A stretch of 24,463 nucleotides of DNA from SZAS-103 sp038234715 (GCA_038234715.1 JBBQTD010000050.1:1-24463); one strand, 5' to 3'; positions 1 to 9,183 are shown, counted from the first letter of the stretch. Program-made: numbers and translations. The notes: generated by a model from the letters alone, not told the origin.

Positions 1-184
1 CCGTTTGCATCGAGGTGATCTGGCCATCGCCAAAGCGTCCCAGAATCCGAGCCGCCTTTGACTGGCCTCAGCGCAATAGCTGGTGCGACCTACAGCCGAA
101 CCAGAGAGCTGGAATCACCCACACGTTTCCACGAAGAGCCAGTAAAAGAACAGAATGGCTGGTCACAGCGGCTCACTCAACCAT

Positions 185-3100
185 TTATTGCACGGGTTTC
201 ACTCGGAACCACGCCGCATACAACGCGGGCAGAAACAGCAAAGTCAGCGCGGTCCCCACTACCAGCCCACCCATGATCGCGACCGCCATCGGGCCGAAGA
301 ACACACTGCGCGACAACGGGATCATGGCAAGCACGGCGGCCAGCGCAGTCAGCACGATCGGGCGGAAGCGACGCACGGTCGCGTCGATGATCGCATCCCA
401 CCGTGCGTGACCGGACGCGATGTCCTGTTCGATCTGGTCGACCAGGATGACCGAGTTGCGCATGATCATGCCGAACAAGGCGATGGTGCCGAGCATCGCG
501 ACAAACCCGAACGGCACGCGCAGCGCGACCAGGAACGCGCTCACGCCAATCAGGCCCAGCGGCGCTGTGAGCCAGACGATGGCGACCCGCGAGAAACTGC
601 GCAACTGGATCATCAGCAAAGTCGTCACCACGAACACGAACAACGGAATGCCGGCATTCACGGAGTTTTGCCCGCGCGCAGCATCCTCCACCGTGCCGCC
701 GGTTTCCATCAGGTAACCGGCGGGCAATTTCGCGCGAATGGATTGCAGGGTCGGTTCGATCTGCGCTGTCACCGACGGCGGCGTTGCGGCGCCGTAGATA
801 TCCGCGCGCACGGTGACCGTCGGCAGGCGATCGCGATGCCAGATGATGCCTTCCTCGAAGCCGTACTCCAGCGTCGCGATCTGCGACAGCGGCACGTTTC
901 CATTCGATCCCGGCACAGTCAGGCTTCCGAGCAGGGTGAGTTGGGAGCGCTCATCCTGCGGTCCGCGCAACAGCACTTCGATGAGTTCCTTGTCCTCGCG
1001 ATAATACGAGACGTGTCCGCCCGACAACGCGTTGCGCAAGAAACCGGCAAGCTGCGCGGAACTCACGCCGAGCGAACGCGCACGGTCCTGGTCGACGACC
1101 ATGCGCACGACCTTGCTCGGCTCCTGCCAGTCGAGGTTGACGTTGGTGACGTTCGGATTCGTCCGTACCTTGTCGGCGACCTCCAGCGCGAGTGCGCGCA
1201 CCTTGTCGACGTGTTCGCCGGAAACCCGGAACTGCACGGGATAACCGACAGGTGGACCGTTCTCCAGTCGCGTCACCCGCGCCGTGACGTCCGTGAATTT
1301 CGTCGCAAAGGTGTCGATCAGCCAGCGCCGCACTTGCTCACGCGACGTGATGTCGTCAGCGAGCAGCACGAACTGCGCGAAGCTCGTGGCGGGCAGTTGC
1401 TGGTCTAGCGGAAGATAGAACCGCGGCGATCCCGTGCCGACATAGGCGACGTAGTTCCTGATGCCCCGATGGCCCTTGAGCATCGCTTCGAGCTTGGCGA
1501 CCTGCGCCGTGGTCGCGGTCAGCGATGCGCCTTCGGCGAGCTTGATGTCGACCATCAGTTCCAGCCGCGTCGAATCCGGAAAGAATTGCTGCGGCACATA
1601 CTGGAACGCGAACAACGACAACACGAACACCGCCACGGTGATCGCGATGACAGTCTTGCGAAAGCGCACGCACCAGCCGACCAGTGCGCGGAAACGCTGG
1701 TAGAAGCGGCCCTGGTAGGGATCGTGCCCGCCTGCGCCATGCTCAATTGCGACATCCGCGGCCGGGCGCTGCGAGAGATCCGAGAGCAGCAGGCTGCCCA
1801 TGTAGGGAATGAACACGACGGCGGCGATCCACGACAGCAACAGCGCGATGGCGACGACCTCGAAGATCGAGCGGGTGTATTCACCGGTGGCCGACGCCGC
1901 GGTCGCGATCGGCAGGAAGCCCGCCGCAGTCACCAAAGTTCCGGTCAGCATAGGAAAGGCAGTGCTGTCCCAAGCGAACGCAGCCGCCTTCATACGATCG
2001 AATCGCTGCTCCATTTTCACCGCCATCATCTCGACTGCGATGATTGCGTCGTCGACGAGCAGCCCGAGTGCGAGCACCAGTGCGCCGAGCGAAATCTTGT
2101 GCAGCCCGATGCCGAAATAGTTCATCGCCGCGAACGTCATCGCGAGCACCAGCGGGATCACCAATGCGACCACGGTGCCGGCGCGCAGGCCGAGTGAGAA
2201 GAAGCTCACCAGCAGCACGATCAGGACTGCCGCACCCAGAACGTCGACGAATTCCGCGACCGATGCGGTCACTGCCTGCGGTTGGTCCGAGACCTTGCTC
2301 AACGTCATGCCGACGGGCAGTTCGCCCTGCACGCGCGCGAAGGTCGCCTCGAGGTTGTGGCCGAGCTTGAGGATGTCGCCACCCGGTTTCATCGCGACCT
2401 CGATGCCCAGCGCGTCCTTGCCCATGAAACGCATGCGTGGGGCGGATGGATCGCTGAAACCGCGATACACCTTCGCCACGTCGCCCATACGGAAATCACG
2501 GTCACCCACGCGGACCGGGAATTGCCGGATCGCATCGACCGAATTGAAGCGACCCGATACCCGCAGGCGCACGCGATCGCTCGGGGTTTCGAAGAAGCCC
2601 GCGTCCGCCACCGCGTTCTGCTCGTCGAGCGCCTGCTGCACTGCCTGCAACGGAACGCCAAGGCTGGCGAGCTTGGTGTTCGACAGGTCGATCCAGATCT
2701 TTTCGTCCTGCGCGCCGAGCAGGTCGATCTTGCCGACGTCGGGGACGCGTTGCAGTTGGAGCTCGATGCGGTCGGCGTATTTCTTCAGCGTGGCGTAGTC
2801 GAAGCCGTCGCCGGTGAGCGCATAGATATTGCCGTAGGTGTCGCCGAATTCGTCGTTGAAGAACGGACCCTGGGTGCCTTCGGGAAGGTCGGTCTTCATG
2901 TCGCCGACCTTCTTGCGGATGCGGTACCACAGCGCCGGCACATCCTTCGACGGCATCGCATCGCGCGCCTCGTAGATCACCTGCGATTCGCCCGGACGCG
3001 AGTAGCTGCTGATCTTCTCGTAGTCGCCGGTCTGCATCAGTGCCTTTTCGATGCGATCTGTGACTTGCCTGGCGACTTCGTCGGCGGTTGCGCCCGGCCA

Positions 3101-3262
3101 CTCGGTGCGCACCACCATCGCCTTGAAGGTGAATGGCGGGTCTTCGGACTGGCCGAGTTGCCGATACGACATCACCCCGACCACTGCGAGCACGATCATC
3201 GCGTACAGCACCAGCGTGCCGTTACGCAGCGCCCACGCGGAGAGATTGAAGCGGCTAGGCAT
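185..3262 (-). CDS. RND-family efflux pump, inner-membrane permease subunit
   Basis: This is a 1025-residue proton-driven RND transporter of the AcrB/HAE1 type, the usual length for the family. It would export drugs or other toxic compounds from the periplasm and inner membrane. TM1 is at about residues 14-33. A large periplasmic loop follows, then a central membrane block from about residue 337. An acidic pair, D404-D405 (in GLLVDDAII), sits at the position of the proton-relay aspartates in TM4. A second periplasmic loop and a C-terminal membrane block follow, and the protein ends in a short cytoplasmic tail. The start ATG lies 3 bp after the adaptor stop codon, so the two genes are co-transcribed. 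No outer-membrane factor is in the operon. The substrate cannot be read from the sequence. Confidence 0.95.
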   Translation of the reverse strand: MPSRFNLSAWALRNGTLVLYAMIVLAVVGVMSYRQLGQSEDPPFTFKAMVVRTEWPGATADEVARQVTDRIEKALMQTGDYEKISSYSRPGESQVIYEARDAMPSKDVPALWYRIRKKVGDMKTDLPEGTQGPFFNDEFGDTYGNIYALTGDGFDYATLKKYADRIELQLQRVPDVGKIDLLGAQDEKIWIDLSNTKLASLGVPLQAVQQALDEQNAVADAGFFETPSDRVRLRVSGRFNSVDAIRQFPVRVGDRDFRMGDVAKVYRGFSDPSAPRMRFMGKDALGIEVAMKPGGDILKLGHNLEATFARVQGELPVGMTLSKVSDQPQAVTASVAEFVDVLGAAVLIVLLVSFFSLGLRAGTVVALVIPLVLAMTFAAMNYFGIGLHKISLGALVLALGLLVDDAIIAVEMMAVKMEQRFDRMKAAAFAWDSTAFPMLTGTLVTAAGFLPIATAASATGEYTRSIFEVVAIALLLSWIAAVVFIPYMGSLLLSDLSQRPAADVAIEHGAGGHDPYQGRFYQRFRALVGWCVRFRKTVIAITVAVFVLSLFAFQYVPQQFFPDSTRLELMVDIKLAEGASLTATTAQVAKLEAMLKGHRGIRNYVAYVGTGSPRFYLPLDQQLPATSFAQFVLLADDITSREQVRRWLIDTFATKFTDVTARVTRLENGPPVGYPVQFRVSGEHVDKVRALALEVADKVRTNPNVTNVNLDWQEPSKVVRMVVDQDRARSLGVSSAQLAGFLRNALSGGHVSYYREDKELIEVLLRGPQDERSQLTLLGSLTVPGSNGNVPLSQIATLEYGFEEGIIWHRDRLPTVTVRADIYGAATPPSVTAQIEPTLQSIRAKLPAGYLMETGGTVEDAARGQNSVNAGIPLFVFVVTTLLMIQLRSFSRVAIVWLTAPLGLIGVSAFLVALRVPFGFVAMLGTIALFGMIMRNSVILVDQIEQDIASGHARWDAIIDATVRRFRPIVLTALAAVLAMIPLSRSVFFGPMAVAIMGGLVVGTALTLLFLPALYAAWFRVKPVQ

Positions 3263-3265
3263 GCT

Positions 3266-4453
3266 CTAGCGCCCCGCAGACCTGAATTCCGGCGATACGG
3301 ACGCGGCCACTGGCGCAGGCGCGGATGCATGCATTGAAATCTGTCGATTGTCGCGATCGACGGGCTCGACCCTCTGTCCATCGCGCACCAGGTGCACGCC
3401 AGCCACGAGTATCCAGTCGGTGCGCTTGATACCCGATAGCACCGGCACGCGTTCTTCGCCATACGGGCCAAGCTGCACCTGCTGCAGGTGCAGGGTGCCG
3501 ATGGACGCGCCGTCGGCCGCCGTCGCGTGCGCATCGGGAACCAGGATCCACAAGGCAGGTGCGCCGTCCTTCGCGTACACCGCCGCAAGCGGTACGGTCA
3601 GCCCGGTGCTGTTGCCATCGATCGCGAACACGCGGGCGCTTTGGCCGAGTGCGACGGATGTGCCAGCAGGCAATTCGACACGCGCTGCAAACGTGCGCGC
3701 CTGTGCGTCGGCAGCCGGCGAAAGCTCACGGATGCGGCCCGGAATGACCTTTCCCGGTTGCGTCCACAGCTCGACCTGCACCTGTTGGCCAATCTTGAAT
3801 GCGGCGATGCGCTGCTCGGGAATGCTGATCTGCACGTCGCGATCGCCATCGGCTGCCAACGTGTAGATCGCCTGCCCGGGGGTCACGACCTGGCCGGATT
3901 CGGCTTGGCGCTGCGCAATCACACCGTCCGCTGGTGCACGCAGGTTCGCGTAGCCGGCCTGGTTGCGGGCGACATCGAATTGCGCATCCGCCTGCTGCAC
4001 GCGCGCGGCGGCGGCCTTCCATGTGTTCTCGGTGGTGTCGAGCTGCGAGCGGCTGACAACCTGCTTCGCGGCGAGTGAACGATAACGATCGCGTTCGGCC
4101 TGCGCGAGTTGCAGATCGGCTTGGGCAGTCGTGAGTTGCGCGCGCGCGGCATCGACCTGCAGGGTGACATCGCCTGGATCGAGTTCGGCCAGTACCTGCC
4201 CCTTCGTGACGCGTACGCCCGTGTCGACGCGCCGGCGCACGAGGTGTCCACCGATCTGGAACGAGAGCACCGACTCCTGGCGCGCGCGCACATCGCCAGC
4301 GAACGCTTGCGCGCCCAGGTCAACCGGGCCGGGGTGCACGACCAGCGCCGCTCGCGGCGGGTCGGCCGCGATTTCGCCGTGCCCACAGGCGGCCAGCAGC
4401 AGGGTCAGCGACCCGGCCAGCATGATCAGTGAGGTCCGGATGGAGGGGTTCAT
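3266..4453 (-). CDS. RND efflux periplasmic adaptor (membrane fusion protein), lipoprotein
   Basis: This 395-residue HlyD/AcrA-like adaptor would bridge the RND pump to an outer-membrane channel. The N-terminus has a hydrophobic signal and a lipobox ending in Cys23 (LLLAAC), so it is probably lipid-anchored. A barrel-sandwich (lipoyl-like) half-motif surrounds a long Ala/Gln-rich alpha-helical hairpin at about residues 95-170. The second lipoyl half reads NLRAPADGVI, and beta-barrel and membrane-proximal domains follow. The start is supported by an AAGGA ribosome site 8 bp upstream. It is the first gene of the efflux operon and is divergent from the TetR regulator. Confidence 0.94.
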   Translation of the reverse strand: MNPSIRTSLIMLAGSLTLLLAACGHGEIAADPPRAALVVHPGPVDLGAQAFAGDVRARQESVLSFQIGGHLVRRRVDTGVRVTKGQVLAELDPGDVTLQVDAARAQLTTAQADLQLAQAERDRYRSLAAKQVVSRSQLDTTENTWKAAAARVQQADAQFDVARNQAGYANLRAPADGVIAQRQAESGQVVTPGQAIYTLAADGDRDVQISIPEQRIAAFKIGQQVQVELWTQPGKVIPGRIRELSPAADAQARTFAARVELPAGTSVALGQSARVFAIDGNSTGLTVPLAAVYAKDGAPALWILVPDAHATAADGASIGTLHLQQVQLGPYGEERVPVLSGIKRTDWILVAGVHLVRDGQRVEPVDRDNRQISMHASAPAPVAASVSPEFRSAGR

Positions 4454-4577
4454 GTGCGATTCCTTGGTCCAATGGCTTGCCGGGAATGCCTGGAAAGGCG
4501 GTTATTCCCAAAAGGCCGCCGGGACACCAGTCGCTGGATAGCGCGACATCGATCGAGGCGAATTGCTATACTGCTGG

Positions 4578-4608
4578 GTATATTAATGATACAGAACTCA
4601 TCAGTCCA
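4578..4608 (-). promoter_or_regulatory. Candidate efflux operon promoter overlapping a TetR-type operator
   Basis: The 168-bp divergent gap holds the only AT-rich patch in the neighbourhood. Read leftward, TGGACT (4603-4608) and TAATAT (4580-4585) are separated by exactly 17 bp, a plausible sigma70 promoter for the adaptor-pump operon with a leader of about 120 nt. The -10 lies inside an inverted repeat with GTAT and ATAC arms around 7 bp (4578-4592), as expected of a TetR-family operator that blocks polymerase. A TATACT hexamer at 4567-4572 could be the -10 of the divergent regulator gene, which would make the regulator self-controlled. The motifs are visible; the function is inferred. Confidence 0.5.
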
Positions 4609-4621
4609 GTATTTCTTCGCA

Positions 4622-5311
4622 ATGGCGCCAGAAAGTCCTATGCCCAGCCACCAGCCAACTGCCCGCCCACAACCTGTACGCCAGGCGCCCGGACCCGGGC
4701 GGCCAAAGGATCCTGAAAAGCGCCAGGCCATCCTGGACGCCGCAAAGCGCCTGTTTCCCCAGTTCGGATTCGATGGCGTGAGCATGGAGACGATCGCGGC
4801 AGAAGCCGGCGTCTCCAAGCTCACCGTGTACAGCCACTACGGAGACAAGGACGCGTTGTTCAGCGCAACCATCAGCGCCAAATGTGAAGAGATGCTGCCG
4901 CCGACATTGTTCCAGGCAGCGTCGAAAGGCCCGATCCGCCGTCAGCTCGCCAGCATCGCGCGTGCTTTCTTTGCGTTGATCACCAGCCCTGAGGCGATCG
5001 GCATGCAACGCGTGATGAGCACGCTGATGGATACCGACAGCCGCTTGCCGCAGATGTTCTGGGAAGCCGGTCCGCAGCGCGTGCACGATGGCTTTGCCGA
5101 GTTCCTGCGCTCGAGGATCGCGGTGGGACAACTGGAGATCGCGGACGTGGATCGCGCATCGTCGCAATTCTTCTGCCTGCTCAAGGGCGAGTTGCACGCG
5201 CGCCTGGTCTGCGGCTGTCCTGGCGACTTTGGCGAACGCGAAGTCGCAGCGCACATCCAGGCCACGGTCGATCTGTTCCTGCGCGCGTATGCGCCTGCGG
5301 CGGGCGATTGA
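4622..5311 (+). CDS. TetR/AcrR-family transcriptional regulator of the efflux operon
   Basis: This 229-residue repressor has a Gln/Pro-rich N-terminal extension, then GRPKDPEKRQAILDAAKRLF, the start of a TetR DNA-binding domain. The helix-turn-helix reads TIAAEAGVSKLTVYSHYGDK. The C-terminal half looks like the AefR-like ligand-binding domain. The reading frame stays open back to the adaptor start, but that would place coding sequence over the promoter, so ATG 4622 is preferred. ATG 4640 is an in-frame alternative with a weak AGAAAG upstream. Its divergent placement makes it the probable local repressor of the pump. Confidence 0.9.
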   Translation: MAPESPMPSHQPTARPQPVRQAPGPGRPKDPEKRQAILDAAKRLFPQFGFDGVSMETIAAEAGVSKLTVYSHYGDKDALFSATISAKCEEMLPPTLFQAASKGPIRRQLASIARAFFALITSPEAIGMQRVMSTLMDTDSRLPQMFWEAGPQRVHDGFAEFLRSRIAVGQLEIADVDRASSQFFCLLKGELHARLVCGCPGDFGEREVAAHIQATVDLFLRAYAPAAGD

Positions 5312-5585
5312 ACATGCAGCGCTACTGGTCCGAACTGCGCGTAGTGGTGGAGGCTGTTCGCCGGACGTCCGCAAAAAACAGTCCGGACAATGTTTCGCGC
5401 ACGTGTGTCAGCGATCGTCAATCCGATTGTCCCGATGACTTCCGGCACTTCGCCGGCGATGGCCTTGAACCCGATCCTTGGCTTCCGCGAACTTCGACCT
5501 GCGCTTAAACTGCTCCGCGGCCGCCTCGCAATCGAGGTGACGACGCAGCAAAGATCCAACACCTCGAAACAGGCAGAACGTATCC

Positions 5586-6233
5586 ATGGATTTCGACATC
5601 GCCCGCGCCACCATGATCGAACAGCAGATCCGACCGTGGGAGGTGCTTGATCCACGCGTCCTGGATGCGCTGTCGCAGGTGCGCCGCGAGGACTTCGTGC
5701 CCGCCATGTACCGGCGGCTTGCGTTCGCGGACATCGCGCTGCCGCTCGATCACGATGAGTACATGCTCAAGCCGGTCGTCGAAGGCCGCGCCCTGCAGGC
5801 GTTGGACCTGGAGGCATCCGACGACGTGCTGGAGATTGGCACCGGCAGTGGATTCCTCACCGCCTGCATTGCGCGACTCGCGCGTTCGGTCACCAGCATT
5901 GACATCCATCCCGACTTCATTGAAGGCGCGCGCCAGCGGTTGACGGCGGCAGGCGCGCTCAATGTACGCCTCGAAGTCGCCGATGCGCTGGGATGGAATG
6001 CGGAGCGCCAGTTTGACGCGGTCTGCGTTGGTGGTGCGGTTGCCGAAGTTCCGGCATGTGTACTCGACTGGGTCAAACCCGATGGTCGGCTGTTCGTGAT
6101 CCGTGGCCGCGCGCCGGCGCAGGAAGCCCTGCGCATGACCTGCCGCGGCAGTGGGTGGCACAACGAAAGCCTGTTTGAAACAGACATCCCTTATTTGCGC
6201 GGCACCGCCCCGATTGCGCGCTTCGCGCTGTGA
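5586..6233 (+). CDS. PCMT-family (protein-L-isoaspartate O-methyltransferase-like) methyltransferase
   Basis: This 215-residue SAM-dependent methyltransferase has the PCMT fold order. SAM-binding motif I is VLEIGTGSGFLTA (about residues 80-92), and an acidic residue follows in SIDIHPD. The N-terminal helix RRED-FVP matches the family. The substrate loop that in true isoaspartate repair enzymes reads roughly GQTISQP is replaced by DEYMLKP, so classic repair activity is doubtful. The gene is 71 bp upstream of tolC on the same strand and probably co-transcribed. The 274 bp between the TetR gene and this start hold nothing that I recognise. Confidence 0.85.
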   Translation: MDFDIARATMIEQQIRPWEVLDPRVLDALSQVRREDFVPAMYRRLAFADIALPLDHDEYMLKPVVEGRALQALDLEASDDVLEIGTGSGFLTACIARLARSVTSIDIHPDFIEGARQRLTAAGALNVRLEVADALGWNAERQFDAVCVGGAVAEVPACVLDWVKPDGRLFVIRGRAPAQEALRMTCRGSGWHNESLFETDIPYLRGTAPIARFAL

Positions 6234-6304
6234 ATGTCCCGATCTTTTCGATTGCGCGTTGGTTCGACGACGTGAATTGTTGCCAGACTCAACCAGGAAC
6301 CCGC

Positions 6305-7888
6305 ATGAGCCATCGTCTTCGCCCACTCCATCTCGCCCTGCTGCTCGCACTGGGTTGCGCTTCAGCGCAGGCCGGGGATCTGCTGCAGGCATACGACCTG
6401 GCGCGGCAGAGCGACCCGCAACTGGCCGGGTCGGAAGCCAACAAGCGCGCCGAGGCAGAAGGCGTGCCGCAGGCGCGAGCGCTCTTGCTGCCACAGATCA
6501 ATGGAACGGCAACCCTCACCAAGAGCAACTTGAATCTATCCTCGGTCACCGAGACGCCCGGCGCGGGCGGCAAGGTGAGCTTCGGTCCCTCCGTCGGGAC
6601 GAGTGACACCACGCAACGCAATTACGCGGTCAACCTGCAGCAAAGCATCTACGACCACTCCATCTATACCCGGCTCAAGGCCAGCCACAGCCGCGCCTTG
6701 CAATTCGACGCGCTGTACGACAATGCGGCCGACTCGCTGATGACGCGCGTCGCGCAGGCGTATTTCAACGTGCTCAGCGCGATCCAGGACCTCGCCTCGT
6801 CACGCGCCCAGAACCGGGCGCTCAAACGCCAGCTCGATCAGGCGAACGTGCGCCTGCAGGTTGGGCTTGCGCCGATCACCGACGCGCAGGAAGCCAAGGC
6901 CCAATACGACATCTCGCGCGCGACCACGATCGGCTTCGAAACAGCCTTGGCCGATGCGCGCGAAGCGCTGACCGAAATCACCGGCCAGCCGATCGAGCAC
7001 TTCAAGGGCCTCGCGCCGGACTTCGCACCAACTGCGCCTTCCCCAGTGGATGTGGATGCATGGGTCAAGATGGCGGTTGACCAGAATCCGCAGATCCGCG
7101 CACAGCAGCTGGCGCTGGACGCTGCCAATCACGACGTCGACACAGCGCGCGCGGGCCATTTGCCCACCATCAGTGCAACCGTGGGCTACGACGACTTCAC
7201 CCAGTGGGGATCCAGCGTTTTCAACAACTTCGGTGTGCCGGCGAATCAAACGAGCAAGGGACCGACTTATGCGGTGACCTTGCAGGTGCCGATCTTCTCC
7301 GGATTCGCAGTGTCCTCGCGCGTGCGCCAGGCGCTGGACCTGCGCGATGCGGCTGCCGATACGCTCGAGCAGACGCGTCGGTTGATCATTCGCCAGGCGC
7401 GCAACTCCTATCACGCCACGTTGGCGGGCCTGACCGAGATCGAGGCACGCAAGCAGGCGCTGCTGTCGGCGCAGACCGCGCTCGAAGCGACCCAGACCGG
7501 CCTCGAAGTCGGCACCCGCACCATCGTCGACGTGCTGATCAACGAGCAGACCCTGTTTTTGGCGCAGCGCGATTACACGCATGCCCGCAATAATTTCGTG
7601 GTCAATGGACTACTGCTCAAGCAAGCCGCCGGCAACATCCAGAAATCGGACGTGGCCGCCGTGAACGCATTGTTGGTCAGCGACGCCGAGGCCGCACTCG
7701 AACAACCCTCCGACACCAGCGATACCGCGATGCCCGGGTTGCCCACGGATTCGGGCCAGGCCAGCGCGGCGGCCAAGGCGGACAACAGCGCGGCCGCTGG
7801 CACCGATGTGCCGGTCAGGCACAAGCACAAGAAAACAAGAAAACATCCGATCGACGACACCCCGGCCCCCACCCCGCCGAACAACTAG
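6305..7888 (+). CDS. tolC: TolC-family outer-membrane channel protein
   Basis: This 527-residue protein would form the trimeric outer-membrane and periplasmic duct used by RND pumps and type I secretion. The start ATG 6305 has AGGA upstream and gives a clear signal peptide ending CASAQA before GDLLQAYDLA, the usual mature TolC start (about residue 24). Two outer-membrane efflux repeats follow, with heptad-rich coil segments and a typical GTRTIVDVLINEQTLF motif in the second. The C-terminal 65 or so residues form a low-complexity tail rich in Ala, Asp, Ser and Pro with a basic cluster, RHKHKKTRKH. The stop codon overlaps the convergent waaA stop. It is a likely partner for the pump at 185-4453. 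Confidence 0.93.
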   Translation: MSHRLRPLHLALLLALGCASAQAGDLLQAYDLARQSDPQLAGSEANKRAEAEGVPQARALLLPQINGTATLTKSNLNLSSVTETPGAGGKVSFGPSVGTSDTTQRNYAVNLQQSIYDHSIYTRLKASHSRALQFDALYDNAADSLMTRVAQAYFNVLSAIQDLASSRAQNRALKRQLDQANVRLQVGLAPITDAQEAKAQYDISRATTIGFETALADAREALTEITGQPIEHFKGLAPDFAPTAPSPVDVDAWVKMAVDQNPQIRAQQLALDAANHDVDTARAGHLPTISATVGYDDFTQWGSSVFNNFGVPANQTSKGPTYAVTLQVPIFSGFAVSSRVRQALDLRDAAADTLEQTRRLIIRQARNSYHATLAGLTEIEARKQALLSAQTALEATQTGLEVGTRTIVDVLINEQTLFLAQRDYTHARNNFVVNGLLLKQAAGNIQKSDVAAVNALLVSDAEAALEQPSDTSDTAMPGLPTDSGQASAAAKADNSAAAGTDVPVRHKHKKTRKHPIDDTPAPTPPNN

Positions 7889-9183
7889 GTCGCTGCAGCC
7901 AGACGTACCGCGATCAGGTCCAGGGTACGCGCCAGGGCGCCGCGTTCGCGTTCGACGGTAAGCCTTCCCGCTGCGCCCATTGCCTGCCGGCGCGGCGGAT
8001 CGGCAAGCAATTCGGCCAGTGCGGTTGCCAGGCCATCGGCATCGGCGACCTGCAGCAATGCCCCCTCGTCGCGCAGCAATGCGGTTGCGTCGACAAAATT
8101 GAACGTGTACGGGCCGACAACCGACGGCACCGCGAGCGCTGCGGGCTCAAGCACATTGTGGCCGCCGATCGCCTGCAGGCTGCCTCCGACGAAGGCGACA
8201 TCTGCCGCGGCGTAGAAGCCCATCAGCTCGCCGATGCTGTCGAGCACGAAGCAATCGCTGTCGACTCCCGCCGAATCATCCACGCTGCGCACCTGCGTGC
8301 GAAAGCCGCGCTGGATGCAGGCGCTGGCGACTGCCCCGAAACGCGCAGGATGCCTGGGAGCCCACAGCAGCAGCAATTCGGGAAATTGCTCGCGAAGCCT
8401 CTCATGCACGTCGAGCACGGTCGCTTCTTCTTCCTCATGCGTGCTGGCGGCGATCCAGACTGGGCGTGCACTGCCCCAGCCGGCGCGGCGCTGCTTGGCA
8501 AGTGAGTCAAGTCCTTCCGGCACGCGCAGGTCGTACTTGAGGTTTCCGACGACGCGTACGCGTTCTATCGGAGCGCCCACCTCGCGCAAGCGGCGTGCAT
8601 CCGCCTCGGACTGCGCAGCAACCAGGGTTACCTGCGCGAGGGTCATGCGAATCAATGGAAGGACCGGTTGGTAACCTCGCCAGGAACGTTGCGACAACCG
8701 CGCGTTGACGAGCATCAGCGGCAACTTGCTCTCGCCGATGGCTACATACAGATTCGGCCAGAGCTCGGTTTCCATGATCGCCACGAACCGGGGCCGTACA
8801 TGGGAGAGAAAGCGCCGCACCGCACCGGGCAGGTCGTATGGAAAGTAGAGGTGCTGGACTACCCCGTCCCACAAGGCCAGCACTTGCGCGGCTCCGGTCG
8901 GCGTCGTCGTGGTGACGACCATGAGCATTTCCGGATAGCGCGCGCGCAGCGCATCCACGAGCGGCGCGGCGGCGTTGACCTCACCAACCGACACTGCGTG
9001 CACCCACAGCGACTCACGCAACGGCGCAGCACCATACCAGCCGAAGCGTTCGCTCCAGCGGCGGAAATAGTTGCGATCGCGCAGCCCGCGCCAGACCAGG
9101 TGATAAAGCATCACCGGCACCAATGCATACATCACGCAGGCGTACGCTCCGCGCAGCAGGCGTTGCCAGAGCGACAGGGGCAT
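7885..9183 (-). CDS. waaA: 3-deoxy-D-manno-octulosonic acid (Kdo) transferase
   Basis: This 432-residue glycosyltransferase (KdtA/WaaA, GT30) transfers Kdo from CMP-Kdo to lipid IV(A) at the cytoplasmic face of the inner membrane, the first step of LPS inner-core assembly. It has an N-terminal membrane anchor (about residues 8-28). The acceptor-domain signature is SLWVHAVSVGEVNAA, followed by VVTTTTPTGA and the ETELWPN motif. A C-terminal GT-B domain carries GGSLQAIGGHNVLEPA. The frame extends far upstream, but only the ATG at 9183 gives the family N-terminus and leaves room for the divergent acyltransferase gene. Confidence 0.95.
   Translation of the reverse strand: MPLSLWQRLLRGAYACVMYALVPVMLYHLVWRGLRDRNYFRRWSERFGWYGAAPLRESLWVHAVSVGEVNAAAPLVDALRARYPEMLMVVTTTTPTGAAQVLALWDGVVQHLYFPYDLPGAVRRFLSHVRPRFVAIMETELWPNLYVAIGESKLPLMLVNARLSQRSWRGYQPVLPLIRMTLAQVTLVAAQSEADARRLREVGAPIERVRVVGNLKYDLRVPEGLDSLAKQRRAGWGSARPVWIAASTHEEEEATVLDVHERLREQFPELLLLWAPRHPARFGAVASACIQRGFRTQVRSVDDSAGVDSDCFVLDSIGELMGFYAAADVAFVGGSLQAIGGHNVLEPAALAVPSVVGPYTFNFVDATALLRDEGALLQVADADGLATALAELLADPPRRQAMGAAGRLTVERERGALARTLDLIAVRLAAAT

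Noticed and set aside
2..61. A short open plus-strand frame from the window edge ending in TGA at 59-61, possibly the end of an upstream gene
   Set aside because: Only 19 residues are visible, with no recognisable motif; positions 1-184 otherwise show nothing supportable.
155..1408. Long plus-strand open frame (417 codons) opposite the RND gene
   Set aside because: It is antisense to a clear RND pump, is rich in Arg/His/Gln as expected of GC-rich shadow frames, and has no family motif.
4454..4621. N-terminal extension of the TetR regulator
   Set aside because: It would run through the divergent promoter region and adds no TetR-like sequence; ATG 4622 is preferred.
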